A stretch of 64,000 nucleotides of DNA, taken from Ruegeria arenilitoris (GTDB taxonomy: Bacteria > Pseudomonadota > Alphaproteobacteria > Rhodobacterales > Rhodobacteraceae). The notes below the pieces were generated by a model that saw nothing but the letters and a program-made list of their open reading frames with translations, made no database searches and had not been told where the DNA came from. The stretch is taken from contig NZ_WQHP01000011.1 of NCBI RefSeq assembly GCF_013035315.1, positions 1 to 64,000 on the forward strand. Direction: 5' to 3'. Shown piece after piece: positions 46,077 to 54,658 of this stretch (position 1 is the stretch's first letter; the number at the start of each line of letters is the position of its first letter). Made by a program: the position numbers and the translations under genes.

Positions 46077-47240
46077 ATGCGTTTTCTCTCGGGCATCCTT
46101 GCCGCCGCCCTTTTCGCCTCACCCGCATCGGCCCAATGCGGCGGTGGCTTCAATTCCTTCGTGAATGGTTTGAAATCAGAGGCCGTGCAGAAAGGGTTCG
46201 ACAAGTCCACAGTGGATGGCTTCTTCCAAAGCGTTCAGCAAGACGGAGCCGTTCTGCGCGCCGACCGGGCGCAGGGCGTGTTCCAGAAACCGTTCATTGA
46301 TTTCTCACGCCGTCTGATCTCGCAAAACCGGATTGATCGCGGCAAATCCATGTCCCGCAAATACGACGCCGTATTCGACCGGATCGAGCGGGAATATGGC
46401 GTCTCGCGCGGTGTCCTTCTGGCCTTCTGGGCGTTCGAGACCGACTACGGTGCGGTTCAGGGCGATTTCAACACTCGCAATGCTTTGGTCACGCTGGCCC
46501 ATGACTGCCGTCGACCCGAATTGTTCCGACCGCAGATCTTCGCCGCCATCGAACTCTATAGCCAAGGCAACTTCGACCCCGCACGCACAACGGGTGCCTG
46601 GGCCGGAGAGATTGGCATGGTGCAGATGCTGCCTCGTGACATTCTTGAAAACGGTGTGGACGGAGATGGCGATGGCAAGGTCTCCTTGAAGACCTCGGCA
46701 CCGGATGCGCTGATGTCCGGCGGCAAGATGCTGTCGCATCTGGGATGGCGGCCGGGTGAGCCTTGGCTGCAAGAGGTGATCGTACCTGCAAAGATGGACT
46801 GGTCCCTGTCTGGCCCCGGCAAACCGCGCCAGGTGTCCGAATGGCAGGCAATGGGTGTTCAAGCCCGCAACGGTTCGCTAGCCAACCTTTCCGCCTCTCT
46901 GATCCTGCCACAGGGGCACAAAGGCCCAGCATTTCTGGCTTATCCCAATTTCGACGTCTATTTCGAGTGGAACCAGAGCTTTGTTTACGTCCTGACCGCC
47001 GCCTATTTCGGCACACGGCTTGAGGGCGCGCAGATCTATGACGCAGGCAATCCGCCGCAAGGGTTGAATGCCGCGCAGATGAAACAGTTGCAAACCAAGC
47101 TGCAAGCGCGTGGGCATGATGTCGGCAAGATCGACGGCATCTTGGGCGCTGGTACGCGGGCTGCTGTGCAGTCGGAGCAAGCGCGGCTGGGCCTTCCTGC
47201 GGATGCATGGCCGACCGTGGACTTGCTAAACCGTCTGTAG
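46077..47240 (+). CDS. Lytic murein transglycosylase (MltB-like) with peptidoglycan-binding domain
   Basis: A 387-residue periplasmic enzyme. A Sec signal (FLSGILAAALFASPASA) is followed by an SLT-2/MltB catalytic domain with Glu121 in LLAFWAFETDYGA, the block EIGMVQMLPRDILENGVDGD and the DGDGDGKVSL calcium-like loop; a C-terminal PG-binding-1 domain (MKQLQTKLQARGHDVGKIDG) ends the protein. It cleaves glycan strands to 1,6-anhydroMurNAc products. It follows cbiB by 12 bp and may share its transcript, though without functional link. Confidence 0.93.
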   Translation: MRFLSGILAAALFASPASAQCGGGFNSFVNGLKSEAVQKGFDKSTVDGFFQSVQQDGAVLRADRAQGVFQKPFIDFSRRLISQNRIDRGKSMSRKYDAVFDRIEREYGVSRGVLLAFWAFETDYGAVQGDFNTRNALVTLAHDCRRPELFRPQIFAAIELYSQGNFDPARTTGAWAGEIGMVQMLPRDILENGVDGDGDGKVSLKTSAPDALMSGGKMLSHLGWRPGEPWLQEVIVPAKMDWSLSGPGKPRQVSEWQAMGVQARNGSLANLSASLILPQGHKGPAFLAYPNFDVYFEWNQSFVYVLTAAYFGTRLEGAQIYDAGNPPQGLNAAQMKQLQTKLQARGHDVGKIDGILGAGTRAAVQSEQARLGLPADAWPTVDLLNRL

Positions 47241-47270
47241 TCCGCACAGGTTGCGCATTGCGGTACGTCT

Positions 47271-47948
47271 CTAGGGTGTCGGTCGGTGCATTTGCGTTCT
47301 GGCCGACGCCAAAAACCGTGAGATTTCCAAGCCCAGGCTGGCCTCGATTGAAATCTGCAGGTTCGTGTTGCCCTGAAACCCGGCTTCCAAAACCGAAAAT
47401 GGCCAATACACCACACGAGTGGGTTTCAGCGTCGTCACAGAAACGGGCGCTTTGAAGGTCGTGTGATCGCTCAGAAAGGCGGTGCCGCCCAAAAACCGAC
47501 CTTCTCCTAGCGTATCCACTTGTTCACCGTTCGCGTCGACGCGGACCTCACCGTCCACAATCAGTGTAAGCCGATCGACCGCTGTGCCCTGAACCAGCAA
47601 ATCGGTTCCAGCCGGAACGGTCTCATGAACGCCCATTCTGAGCAGAGCAAACGCGTCCTGCTCGCTGAAGTTTCGAAGCGCGATTTCGTAAAGACGCCTC
47701 TCTTCGTCGGTGAATGGTACGGGGCGGCGCTCCAACATGATGCGGACGATCCAATAGGCGTTGATCCCCGAAAAGAACAGGTTCCAACCGATCGGGGCCC
47801 ACAAGGGAGAATCCTGCAGGTAGTAATAGGGCAGCAACAGGCAGGCGCCGATCACCGACAGCACCCTCAGCCAGAAGATATCTTTTGCGGAATAGGACAA
47901 AAGATAGAAAATGTTGGCTGAATTGACCAAGACGTCCAAGCCCAGCAT
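47271..47948 (-). CDS. Popeye-like cyclic-nucleotide-binding membrane protein
   Basis: A 225-residue protein. The N-terminal third has about three transmembrane segments (VNSANIFYLLSYS, VLSVIGACLLLPYYYL, GWNLFFSGINAYWIVRIML), followed by a cyclic-nucleotide-binding fold: AGTDLLVQGTAVDRLTLIVD, GEVRVDANG and LGEGRFLGGTAFLSD. The three-helix plus cNMP fold is that of the Popeye family, known mostly from animals but with bacterial members. The phosphate-binding cassette lacks a standard E-x5-R. It faces the transglycosylase gene. The ligand is unknown. Confidence 0.75.
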   Translation of the reverse strand: MLGLDVLVNSANIFYLLSYSAKDIFWLRVLSVIGACLLLPYYYLQDSPLWAPIGWNLFFSGINAYWIVRIMLERRPVPFTDEERRLYEIALRNFSEQDAFALLRMGVHETVPAGTDLLVQGTAVDRLTLIVDGEVRVDANGEQVDTLGEGRFLGGTAFLSDHTTFKAPVSVTTLKPTRVVYWPFSVLEAGFQGNTNLQISIEASLGLEISRFLASARTQMHRPTP

Positions 47949-48076
47949 ACCAGCACCTCACCTGCAGCAATCATGCCGAACAGCGTAAATGACTGTATGC
48001 AAAGAGCAACGCGGGATTGCATGACCGCAAAACCGGCTCTGAAACAGGCGAACCGAATACCACCGAAGGGCTTAAA

Positions 48077-48427
48077 TTAGTCCGGCCTAACGGGGTACCG
48101 GTCGCCCTTTTCGTCAATCAGGATTAAACGCTCGCCGCTGCGGACATACAGATCACACCGGCTGAACCCGTTGCGATAGGCGATGCAGACGCTGCCATCC
48201 TCGGCAATGGAATACGTCCCAAAGGCCGCGTCTCCGCTGGCATAAGTATAGGAATAGGCCCCTCCGGCTGAGAACTTGGCCTGCCCATCATCGTAGAATG
48301 TCAAAGTTCGGCCCGCCAACGCGTCTAGCTCGTCGGGGGTTAGCCGGGTATCTCCGGGTTTTGTGGGCCATTCGGCCGCTGAAACAGGGCTGGCCGCAAG
48401 CAAGGCAAAGATCAAAAAACGGGTCAT
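48077..48427 (-). CDS. Small exported hypothetical protein
   Basis: A 116-residue protein with a Sec signal (TRFLIFALLAASPVSAAEW, cleavage after ASPVSA). The mature part is a beta-rich domain: LAGRTLTFYDDGQAKFSAGG, YASGDAAFGTYSIAEDGSV and CIAYRNGFSRCDLYVRSGER, with two cysteines that could form a disulfide. I do not recognise a characterised family. It is 55 bp upstream of smc's 3' end, in the order of a possible downstream passenger, and upstream of the Popeye-like gene on the same strand. Confidence 0.72.
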   Translation of the reverse strand: MTRFLIFALLAASPVSAAEWPTKPGDTRLTPDELDALAGRTLTFYDDGQAKFSAGGAYSYTYASGDAAFGTYSIAEDGSVCIAYRNGFSRCDLYVRSGERLILIDEKGDRYPVRPD

Positions 48428-48481
48428 GAGGCCACCTTACCCCGCAGCGCTGCGTTTGAGGCATAACGTTGCAGTGAGCGG

Positions 48482-51400
48482 TCAGGCGACCATTTGCTCG
48501 GCCTTCTTCAGATCGACCGAGACCAACTGGCTGACGCCTTGTTCCTGCATTGTCACACCGAACAGACGGTCCATCCGCGCCATGGTCACCGCGTGGTGGG
48601 TGATGATCAGGAACCGCGTATCCGTCTGGCGGCACATCTCGTCCAACAGATCGCAGAACCGGGTGACGTTGGCGTCGTCCAGCGGCGCGTCAACCTCGTC
48701 CAGCACACAGATCGGTGCCGGGTTGGCGAGGAACACGCCAAAGATCAGCGCCGTCGCGGTCAGGGTTTGTTCGCCGCCCGACAGCAGGCTGAGGGTCGAG
48801 AGTTTCTTACCCGGCGGCTGACACATGATCTCAAGCCCAGCATCCAGCGGGTCGTCGCTTTCGACCATGACCAGGTTTGCCTCGCCACCACCAAACAGGT
48901 GCTTGAACAGCATGGCAAAGTTCGAATTCACCTGCTCAAACGCGGTCAGCAGACGTTCCCGGCCTTCTCGGTTCAGGCTGGCGATACCGCTGCGCAGAGC
49001 CTTGATGGCTTCTTCCAGATCGGCTTTTTCACTATTCAGTGTGTCGAACTCTTCCTGAACTTCCTGGCTGTCCTCCTCGGCACGCAAGTTCACGGCACCC
49101 ATCGCATCGCGCTGGCGCTTATGGCGATTAACCTCGGCCTCCAGCGCATCGGCGGCCGGCATCTGGTCCGGGTTGGTATCCAGCTGGTTCAGCAACTGGT
49201 TCGGGGTCAGTTGCTGATCCTCGGCGATCCGTTCAGCCGCTGCGACCACGCTTTCCTTGGCCGCGTCACAGCGCGCCTCAGCCGCGGCGCGGGCTTCGCG
49301 CGCCTCCGAGGCCAGACGTTCCGCTTCGCGTTCCGCCAGCACAACCTCGCGCTGCTGGGTTTCGGCCTTGGCCAGCTTGTCGGCGGCCTCGGCGCGCCGC
49401 GCCTCGGCGGTTTCGATCAGTTCGTTCAGTTCTTCGCGGGCTTCGGCAATTTCACCCGGGGCGGCCATGGCCTCGGTCAGTTCCTCTTCCGAGCTTTCTT
49501 TGCGTTCGGCTAGTTCTGAAATCCGCTTTTCTGCCGTTTCCAACCGGTGCCGCCATCCGCTCAAGTCCTTGGTGACCTCTTGCGTCCGTCGGGTCCGCGC
49601 CTCGCCTTCGCGGCGCAGCTCGTCATGGGTTGAACGATGAGTCAGCATCGTGATCCGTGCAGCTTCGACTGTCTGCTTAATGTCCTCGACCTGCGCACGT
49701 GCACTGTCGAGGTCACCAAGGCTGGTCAAGGCGCCATCGGCCTCGCGCAACTGGGCGCGGGCGGACATCGCATCTTCTTTGTGCCGGTCGACAGCCAGAG
49801 TCAGTGTCTCCAGCTTGCCCTGCGCCAGATTGCGATCGGCTTCGGCCCGGCTGAGTTGGCGCGCGGTTTCCGCCATGCGCTGATCTGCGGCGCGGCGGGC
49901 CTCACGGGCGCGACGGTCCGCTTCGGTAACGTCAGCCAACTGCTGCGACAGCGCCTCATGCGCCGCCCGAGCACCGTCGGCCTGCGCCTCGGTACGCGTC
50001 AATTCCTGCTTCAGAGCTTCCAACTTATTGAGCTGTTCCAACCGTAGCGCAGCAGCGCTTGGTGCATCCTCGGCCCAGGCTCGGAACCCGTCCCAGCGCC
50101 ACAGGTCACCGGACCGCGATACCAACCGTTGCCCCGGCTTCAACGACGCCTGCAAACGCGCGCCCTGATCCGCATCAACCAAACCAATCTGAGCAATCCG
50201 ACGGCTCAGTCGATCCGGACCGGACACATGCAGCGCCAGGGGCTCAACCCCGTCGGGCAGCGGCTGGTCCGCATCATAACCTGCCACCTGCACCCAACCG
50301 GACGGGCCATCGCCTTCGACCAACGGTGCGCGCAGATCATCGGCCAACGCAGCGCCCAAAGCCTTTTCATAGCCAGGATCGACACGCAGCAAGTCCATGA
50401 CCTGCCCACCTTCGGCAGTATCCCGTTCCACCAACTTGGCCAACGCCGAAGTCTCGGCACGGATCGCACCCAGCTCACCCTCGGCCTCGGACCGCTGTGC
50501 GCGCGCTTCAGCTTCGCGGGCCTGAGTTTCACTGCGCAGTTCATCCGCGGCGGCCAATGCTTCTTCTGCAGCTTCAGCGGCCTCGCGGGCCTCTTCCTCA
50601 CCTTCTTGCGCGGCCTCGAATGCCTCGCTGGCGCGGGTTAACGCATCGCGGGCCTCATTCACGGCGGCGCGGGCTTTTTCCTCTTCGCCCTCAGAGCGGG
50701 CCAGCGTCTTGCGACTGTCTTCCACCAAACGCTGCGCCGACTGATGCCGCGCAACCAAACGCGCCATGTCCTCGGTTTCTTGCGAGAGGTGGTCTTCACG
50801 CTCCTGCAACACCGCCGCAGCCTCGCGGGCGATCTCGGCGGCTTCTGCCACCTTATCATCATACCCATCGGCCGCTTTGGCCAATTCACGCGCTTCCCAT
50901 TCCAGACGTTCAATCATCTGGCCGGCATCCCGGTTCAGGCCGGTTTCCCGCTCGATATCATTGCCCAACTGCTGGATGCGGTTGGTGAGTGTCTCGATCG
51001 TCTGGCGCGCGCGCGTTTCCTGGTCCGTCAGCTGATCGCGCTGGACCTGCTGGCGCTGCAGAACGGCGGCCGCGATGGCCTCTTCCTCGCGCATCGGTGG
51101 CAGAGTTTCTTCAATCTCGGCACGCTTGGCACTTGCGGCGCGGGCTTCGGCCTCGGCGCGCGAGGCTTCGGTGATCCGCTCACGGAGAACGTCCTCGGCC
51201 TGCTGGCGCGCCATATCCGCTTCTTTCCAGCGACGGTATAGCAGCATACCTTCGGCCTGGCGCAGCTGCTCTCCGATCTCGCGATAACGCGCCGCCTGAC
51301 GGGCTTGACGAGCAAGCTGGGCAAGCTGCCCGCCCAACTGTTCCAATACGTCATCCACGCGGGTCAGGTTGGACTCGGTGCCTTTCAGTTTCAGCTCTGC

Positions 51401-51943
51401 TTCATGACGGCGCTGATACAGACCCGAAATCCCAGCCGCCTCTTCCAGAATTCGACGACGGGCGCGGGGCTTGGCGTTGATCAACTCGGCAATGCGGTTC
51501 TGCCCGACCAGCGCGGGCGAATGCGCCCCGGTCGAGGCATCCGCAAACAGCATCTGAACATCGCGCGCGCGAACATCCTTGCCATTGGTCTTGTAGGCAC
51601 TGCCGACATCGCGTGTGATACGACGCACAATCTCCAACTGGTCCGAGTCATTGAACCCCGAAGGTGCAAGACGTTCGGAATTGTCCATGGTCAGGACAAC
51701 CTCGGCAAAGTTGCGTGCGGGGCGGGTTGCAGCCCCCGCAAAGATCACATCCTCCATCGCACCGCCGCGCATGGATTTGGGGCGGTTCTCGCCCATCACC
51801 CAACGCAAAGCTTCCAGAAGATTGGACTTGCCGCAGCCATTCGGACCCACCACACCGGTCAACCCATCCGCGATGATCAGATCGGTTGGATCAACAAAGC
51901 TTTTGAAGCCGGTCAGTTTGAGTTTGCTGAAGCGCAAAGGCAA
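48482..51943 (-). CDS. smc: Chromosome segregation protein SMC
   Basis: A 1153-residue condensin ATPase. The N-terminal head has Walker A GPNGCGKSNLLEAL and GASTGAHSPALVGQN-like region, followed by a long coiled coil, a hinge around residues 500-640 (VDPGYEKALGAALADD), a second coiled coil, and the C-terminal head with signature LSGGEQTLTATAL and Walker B ICVLDEVDAPLDDANV. It organises and helps segregate the chromosome with ScpAB, which are not in this window. The 5' end is separated from the lipoprotein gene by a short dyad. Confidence 0.97.
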   Translation of the reverse strand: MPLRFSKLKLTGFKSFVDPTDLIIADGLTGVVGPNGCGKSNLLEALRWVMGENRPKSMRGGAMEDVIFAGAATRPARNFAEVVLTMDNSERLAPSGFNDSDQLEIVRRITRDVGSAYKTNGKDVRARDVQMLFADASTGAHSPALVGQNRIAELINAKPRARRRILEEAAGISGLYQRRHEAELKLKGTESNLTRVDDVLEQLGGQLAQLARQARQAARYREIGEQLRQAEGMLLYRRWKEADMARQQAEDVLRERITEASRAEAEARAASAKRAEIEETLPPMREEEAIAAAVLQRQQVQRDQLTDQETRARQTIETLTNRIQQLGNDIERETGLNRDAGQMIERLEWEARELAKAADGYDDKVAEAAEIAREAAAVLQEREDHLSQETEDMARLVARHQSAQRLVEDSRKTLARSEGEEEKARAAVNEARDALTRASEAFEAAQEGEEEAREAAEAAEEALAAADELRSETQAREAEARAQRSEAEGELGAIRAETSALAKLVERDTAEGGQVMDLLRVDPGYEKALGAALADDLRAPLVEGDGPSGWVQVAGYDADQPLPDGVEPLALHVSGPDRLSRRIAQIGLVDADQGARLQASLKPGQRLVSRSGDLWRWDGFRAWAEDAPSAAALRLEQLNKLEALKQELTRTEAQADGARAAHEALSQQLADVTEADRRAREARRAADQRMAETARQLSRAEADRNLAQGKLETLTLAVDRHKEDAMSARAQLREADGALTSLGDLDSARAQVEDIKQTVEAARITMLTHRSTHDELRREGEARTRRTQEVTKDLSGWRHRLETAEKRISELAERKESSEEELTEAMAAPGEIAEAREELNELIETAEARRAEAADKLAKAETQQREVVLAEREAERLASEAREARAAAEARCDAAKESVVAAAERIAEDQQLTPNQLLNQLDTNPDQMPAADALEAEVNRHKRQRDAMGAVNLRAEEDSQEVQEEFDTLNSEKADLEEAIKALRSGIASLNREGRERLLTAFEQVNSNFAMLFKHLFGGGEANLVMVESDDPLDAGLEIMCQPPGKKLSTLSLLSGGEQTLTATALIFGVFLANPAPICVLDEVDAPLDDANVTRFCDLLDEMCRQTDTRFLIITHHAVTMARMDRLFGVTMQEQGVSQLVSVDLKKAEQMVA

Positions 51944-52053
51944 TTGGTCCCGTGATTCCTATATCTGGAAGTCTGCGCAAGCTGTTGGGGTCGAGTCAAC
52001 GGAGGAACGCAGGATATGGGATTTCACGACGAGTTATCCACAATATCTTGCCA

Positions 52054-52077
52054 AAATACGCGGAAATGCGCGTATTT
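52054..52077 (-). terminator. Hairpin at the 3' end of the 52077 lipoprotein gene
   Basis: AAATACGCG (52054-52062), loop GAAATG, CGCGTATTT (52069-52077): a perfect 9-bp stem. On the minus strand it is followed by TTTTGG, a short T tail. It touches the stop codon of the lipoprotein gene and precedes smc, so it may partly insulate them. Confidence 0.6.
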
Positions 52078-52490
52078 CAGTACGGCGTGCATTCAAAAAC
52101 CTGATAACCGATCCCGTCTCCAACACCCTCGAACGTGCCGAAATCAATGCATTCGTAGTTCGGGGTAGAGATTGAGGTCAGTAACAATCGCTCACCCGCA
52201 TCTCTATCACACCCCAGAACGCCAACGGTCACCGCCGCATCGCCAAGGACGTCCAGTATGGGGCAGCCCGACACCTGTGCCATGGCCAAGGCCGCTCGGT
52301 CCCGGATGGGACCAAGGCGTGGGGCATATTGGGCGTTGATCCGTACAGCCTCGGCCAATTCGCCCCGCACCCGCACGTCAAACACGCTGCCATTCACCGC
52401 CACCCGGGTTGCGGACGCGTCCCGAAAATGGGGCGTGCCGGCCGAACATGCGGCCAGCACTAGGAGGGACAGATACCGGATCATGCCCAC
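52077..52490 (-). CDS. Putative lipoprotein
   Basis: A 137-residue protein with a lipobox (LLVLAACSAG, Cys near 15). The start may be Met3 at 52484. The mature domain reads ATRVAVNGSVFDVRVRGELA, INAQYAPRLGPIRDRAALAM and ISTPNYECIDFGTFEGVG. It has three further cysteines. I do not recognise it; exported roseobacter lipoproteins of this size are common. It is on the same strand as smc and 40 bp from the end of the aminotransferase gene. Confidence 0.68.
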   Translation of the reverse strand: MGMIRYLSLLVLAACSAGTPHFRDASATRVAVNGSVFDVRVRGELAEAVRINAQYAPRLGPIRDRAALAMAQVSGCPILDVLGDAAVTVGVLGCDRDAGERLLLTSISTPNYECIDFGTFEGVGDGIGYQVFECTPY

Positions 52491-52529
52491 AGCTTTGCAC
52501 CAGCGAGGTTAACAAAACCTTTCCATCTC

Positions 52530-53729
52530 TCAGGCGCGCAGAACCTCGCCCAAACGGCGGATGCCTTCGCGGATCGTGTCTTCATCCGAGTTCGAAAAGC
52601 TCAGCCGGATCGTGTTGGTCCCGCTGCCATCGGGGAAAAAGGCCCCGCCCGGAACAAAGGCCACCTTGACCGTCTCCAAAGCCCGGGCCAACAGATCCGC
52701 CCCATTTGTTCCAACCGGCAGGGTCAACCAGATGAACATGCCCCCTTCGGGTTTTGTCCATTGAACTCCATCGGGCATATGATCCTGCAAAGCCTGCAAC
52801 ATCGCATCCCGGCGCGCACCGTAGACGCGGCGCAACATTGGTATGTGGGTGTCGAAACAGGCTCGTGCGACCTGATCGATGGCCATCTGATTGATGGTCG
52901 CGGAATGCAAATCAGCTGCCTGTTTCATCAACACCAACTGGGAAATCACCGGCTTTGCCGCCACAACCCAACCAACCCGCAGTCCCGGCGACAGGGTTTT
53001 TGAGAAGCTGCCGCAATAGATCGTCCGACACTCCTCAATCGAGCCTTTGCGCGCCAGTTCCAGTGCCAGAACCGCCGGGATAGCCGCGCCATCATAGCGC
53101 AGAGCCAGATAGGCCCCGTCTTCGATCACGGCGCAATTCAACTCGTCCGCCAAGTCCAGCAGAGCCTTTCGGCCACGAAGGTCCACGGTTTCACCCGTAG
53201 GGTTCGCAAAATCGGGCGAGAGATACGCGAATTTGACCGCCCCTTCGCCCGCTGCTTTCACGTATTCCGCAGCGCCGCGGTTGCCATTGATACTCAGCTG
53301 ATCAAAACGCGGCTCATAGGCGTTGAATGCAGCCAGCGCGCCCAGATAGGTGGGCCAACCAACCAGCGCGGTATCTCCGGGAGACAGGTAGAGCTTGCCC
53401 AGATAGTCCAGAGCCTGCTGTGAGCCCGATGTGATCAGGATATTGTCATTTCCACACTCCACTCCGATCTCGTGCATATGGTCCACCAGCCACTCGCGCA
53501 GCGGCACGTACCCCTCGCTGACAGAATACTGCAGCGCTTGTGCCTGCATTTGAGGGCTTAATGCAGCCTGAAACGCTGTCGCGAACCCTTCGGCGGGAAA
53601 AAGCGCGGGATCAGGGATTCCCCCGGCGAATGAGATAATGCCGGGTTGATCCAGCAGTTTAAGCAACTCGCGTATCTCGGACGCTTTCATCCGGGACGCC
53701 CGAGTGGCGAACAATTCGTGCGTAGACAT
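52530..53729 (-). CDS. PLP-dependent aminotransferase, LysN/MocR-like class I
   Basis: A 399-residue class I/II aminotransferase without a fused DNA-binding domain. GIISFAGGIPDPALFP at the start, TSGSQQALDYLGKLYLSPGD, VIEDGAYLALRYDG and Lys244 in IYCGSFSKTLSPGLRVGW are typical of the LysN/2-aminoadipate and valine-pyruvate group. ATG 53729 has GGAGGAGGCGC directly upstream; an extra 14 in-frame codons before it are not used. It is divergent from a FadR-type regulator that is its likely controller. Confidence 0.9.
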   Translation of the reverse strand: MSTHELFATRASRMKASEIRELLKLLDQPGIISFAGGIPDPALFPAEGFATAFQAALSPQMQAQALQYSVSEGYVPLREWLVDHMHEIGVECGNDNILITSGSQQALDYLGKLYLSPGDTALVGWPTYLGALAAFNAYEPRFDQLSINGNRGAAEYVKAAGEGAVKFAYLSPDFANPTGETVDLRGRKALLDLADELNCAVIEDGAYLALRYDGAAIPAVLALELARKGSIEECRTIYCGSFSKTLSPGLRVGWVVAAKPVISQLVLMKQAADLHSATINQMAIDQVARACFDTHIPMLRRVYGARRDAMLQALQDHMPDGVQWTKPEGGMFIWLTLPVGTNGADLLARALETVKVAFVPGGAFFPDGSGTNTIRLSFSNSDEDTIREGIRRLGEVLRA

Positions 53730-53843
53730 GCGCCTCCTCCGCATTGATGTGACGTCAGCGTATTGCGGCATTTATTAAAGTCAATAATGCTGACCTATTG
53801 TTTCACTCATGTGACCGGCCTGCTTGAACCACCCGGCGATCCG

Positions 53844-53862
53844 TGGTCATATGATTTGACCA
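53844..53862. promoter_or_regulatory. Inverted repeat TGGTCA-N7-TGACCA
   Basis: TGGTCA (53844-53849) and TGACCA (53857-53862) form a perfect dyad with 7-bp spacer, just upstream of the FadR-type gene and within the region shared with the aminotransferase. FCD-domain GntR regulators often bind TGGT/ACCA dyads, so autoregulation is likely but not proven. Confidence 0.6.
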
Positions 53863-53884
53863 ATTTGCAAAAATGACGCCCTGC

Positions 53885-54655
53885 ATGCCCTTTCAAAAAG
53901 TTCAGACCGAAAAGCTGTCGATTGCCGTGGTCCGCCAGATCGAGTTGTTGATTCTGCGCGGCATTTTGCGACCCGGCGAACGGCTGCCAGCCGAGCGAGA
54001 ACTGGCTGAACGTCTTGGCGTGTCCCGCCCGTCCCTGCGCGAAGCCATCGCGGAATTGCAGGATCAGGGATTGCTGACGGCCAAAGCAGGGTCAGGCATC
54101 TATGTGGCCGAGGTTCTGGGATCCGCCTTCTCCCCTGCTCTGATCCGGCTGTTCAGCAGCCATGAGGAAGCGGTGTTCGACTACCTCTCGTTCCGGCGCG
54201 ACCTTGAAGGGCTGGCGGCCGAGCGGGCTGCACGTCTGGGGTCAGCGAGCGATCTGGAAGTCGTTCAGACGATATTCGACAAGATGGAAGCTGCTCATGC
54301 CCGCAATGCCGCCGAAGATGAGGCGCAACTAGACGCCCAGTTCCACATGGCGATCATCGAGGCCAGCCATAACGTGGTGATGCTGCACATGATGCGGTCG
54401 ATGTACGATCTGCTTCGGCAGGGCGTGTTTTACAATCGGCAGATGATGTTTCAGCAACGAACCACGCGGGACGCCATCCTGGATCAGCACCGTGCCATAA
54501 ACACTGCCCTTCAGGCCCGCGACCCCGAAGGCGCACGCGAGGCCGTGCACAAACATCTGAGCTATGTGCAACAGTGCATGGAAGACCACCAGAAGGCGCG
54601 GCGCAACGAAGCCATTGCTCAGCAGCGCCTGGATCACGAGACCAGTCAATCTTGA
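53885..54655 (+). CDS. FadR/PdhR-type GntR transcriptional regulator
   Basis: A 256-residue regulator. The N-terminal winged helix is AVVRQIELLILRGILRPGER, AERLGVSRPSLREAIAELQD and LTAKAGSGIYVAE; the C-terminal FCD domain has FRRDLEGLAAERAARLG, DAQFHMAIIEASHNVV and DQHRAINTALQARDPEGARE with metal-binding His and Asp positions. It resembles PdhR/LldR/GlcC proteins that sense organic acids. MPFQKVQ at 53885 fits the family; an ATG at 53873 is also possible. A TGGTCA/TGACCA dyad precedes it. Confidence 0.9.
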   Translation: MPFQKVQTEKLSIAVVRQIELLILRGILRPGERLPAERELAERLGVSRPSLREAIAELQDQGLLTAKAGSGIYVAEVLGSAFSPALIRLFSSHEEAVFDYLSFRRDLEGLAAERAARLGSASDLEVVQTIFDKMEAAHARNAAEDEAQLDAQFHMAIIEASHNVVMLHMMRSMYDLLRQGVFYNRQMMFQQRTTRDAILDQHRAINTALQARDPEGAREAVHKHLSYVQQCMEDHQKARRNEAIAQQRLDHETSQS

Positions 54656-54658
54656 TGA

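Noticed and set aside
48494..51955. Long open frames on the plus strand opposite smc (up to about 339 codons)
   Set aside because: They lie wholly inside the antisense of a well-supported SMC protein and have repetitive, unfolded compositions that come from coiled-coil codons on the other strand.
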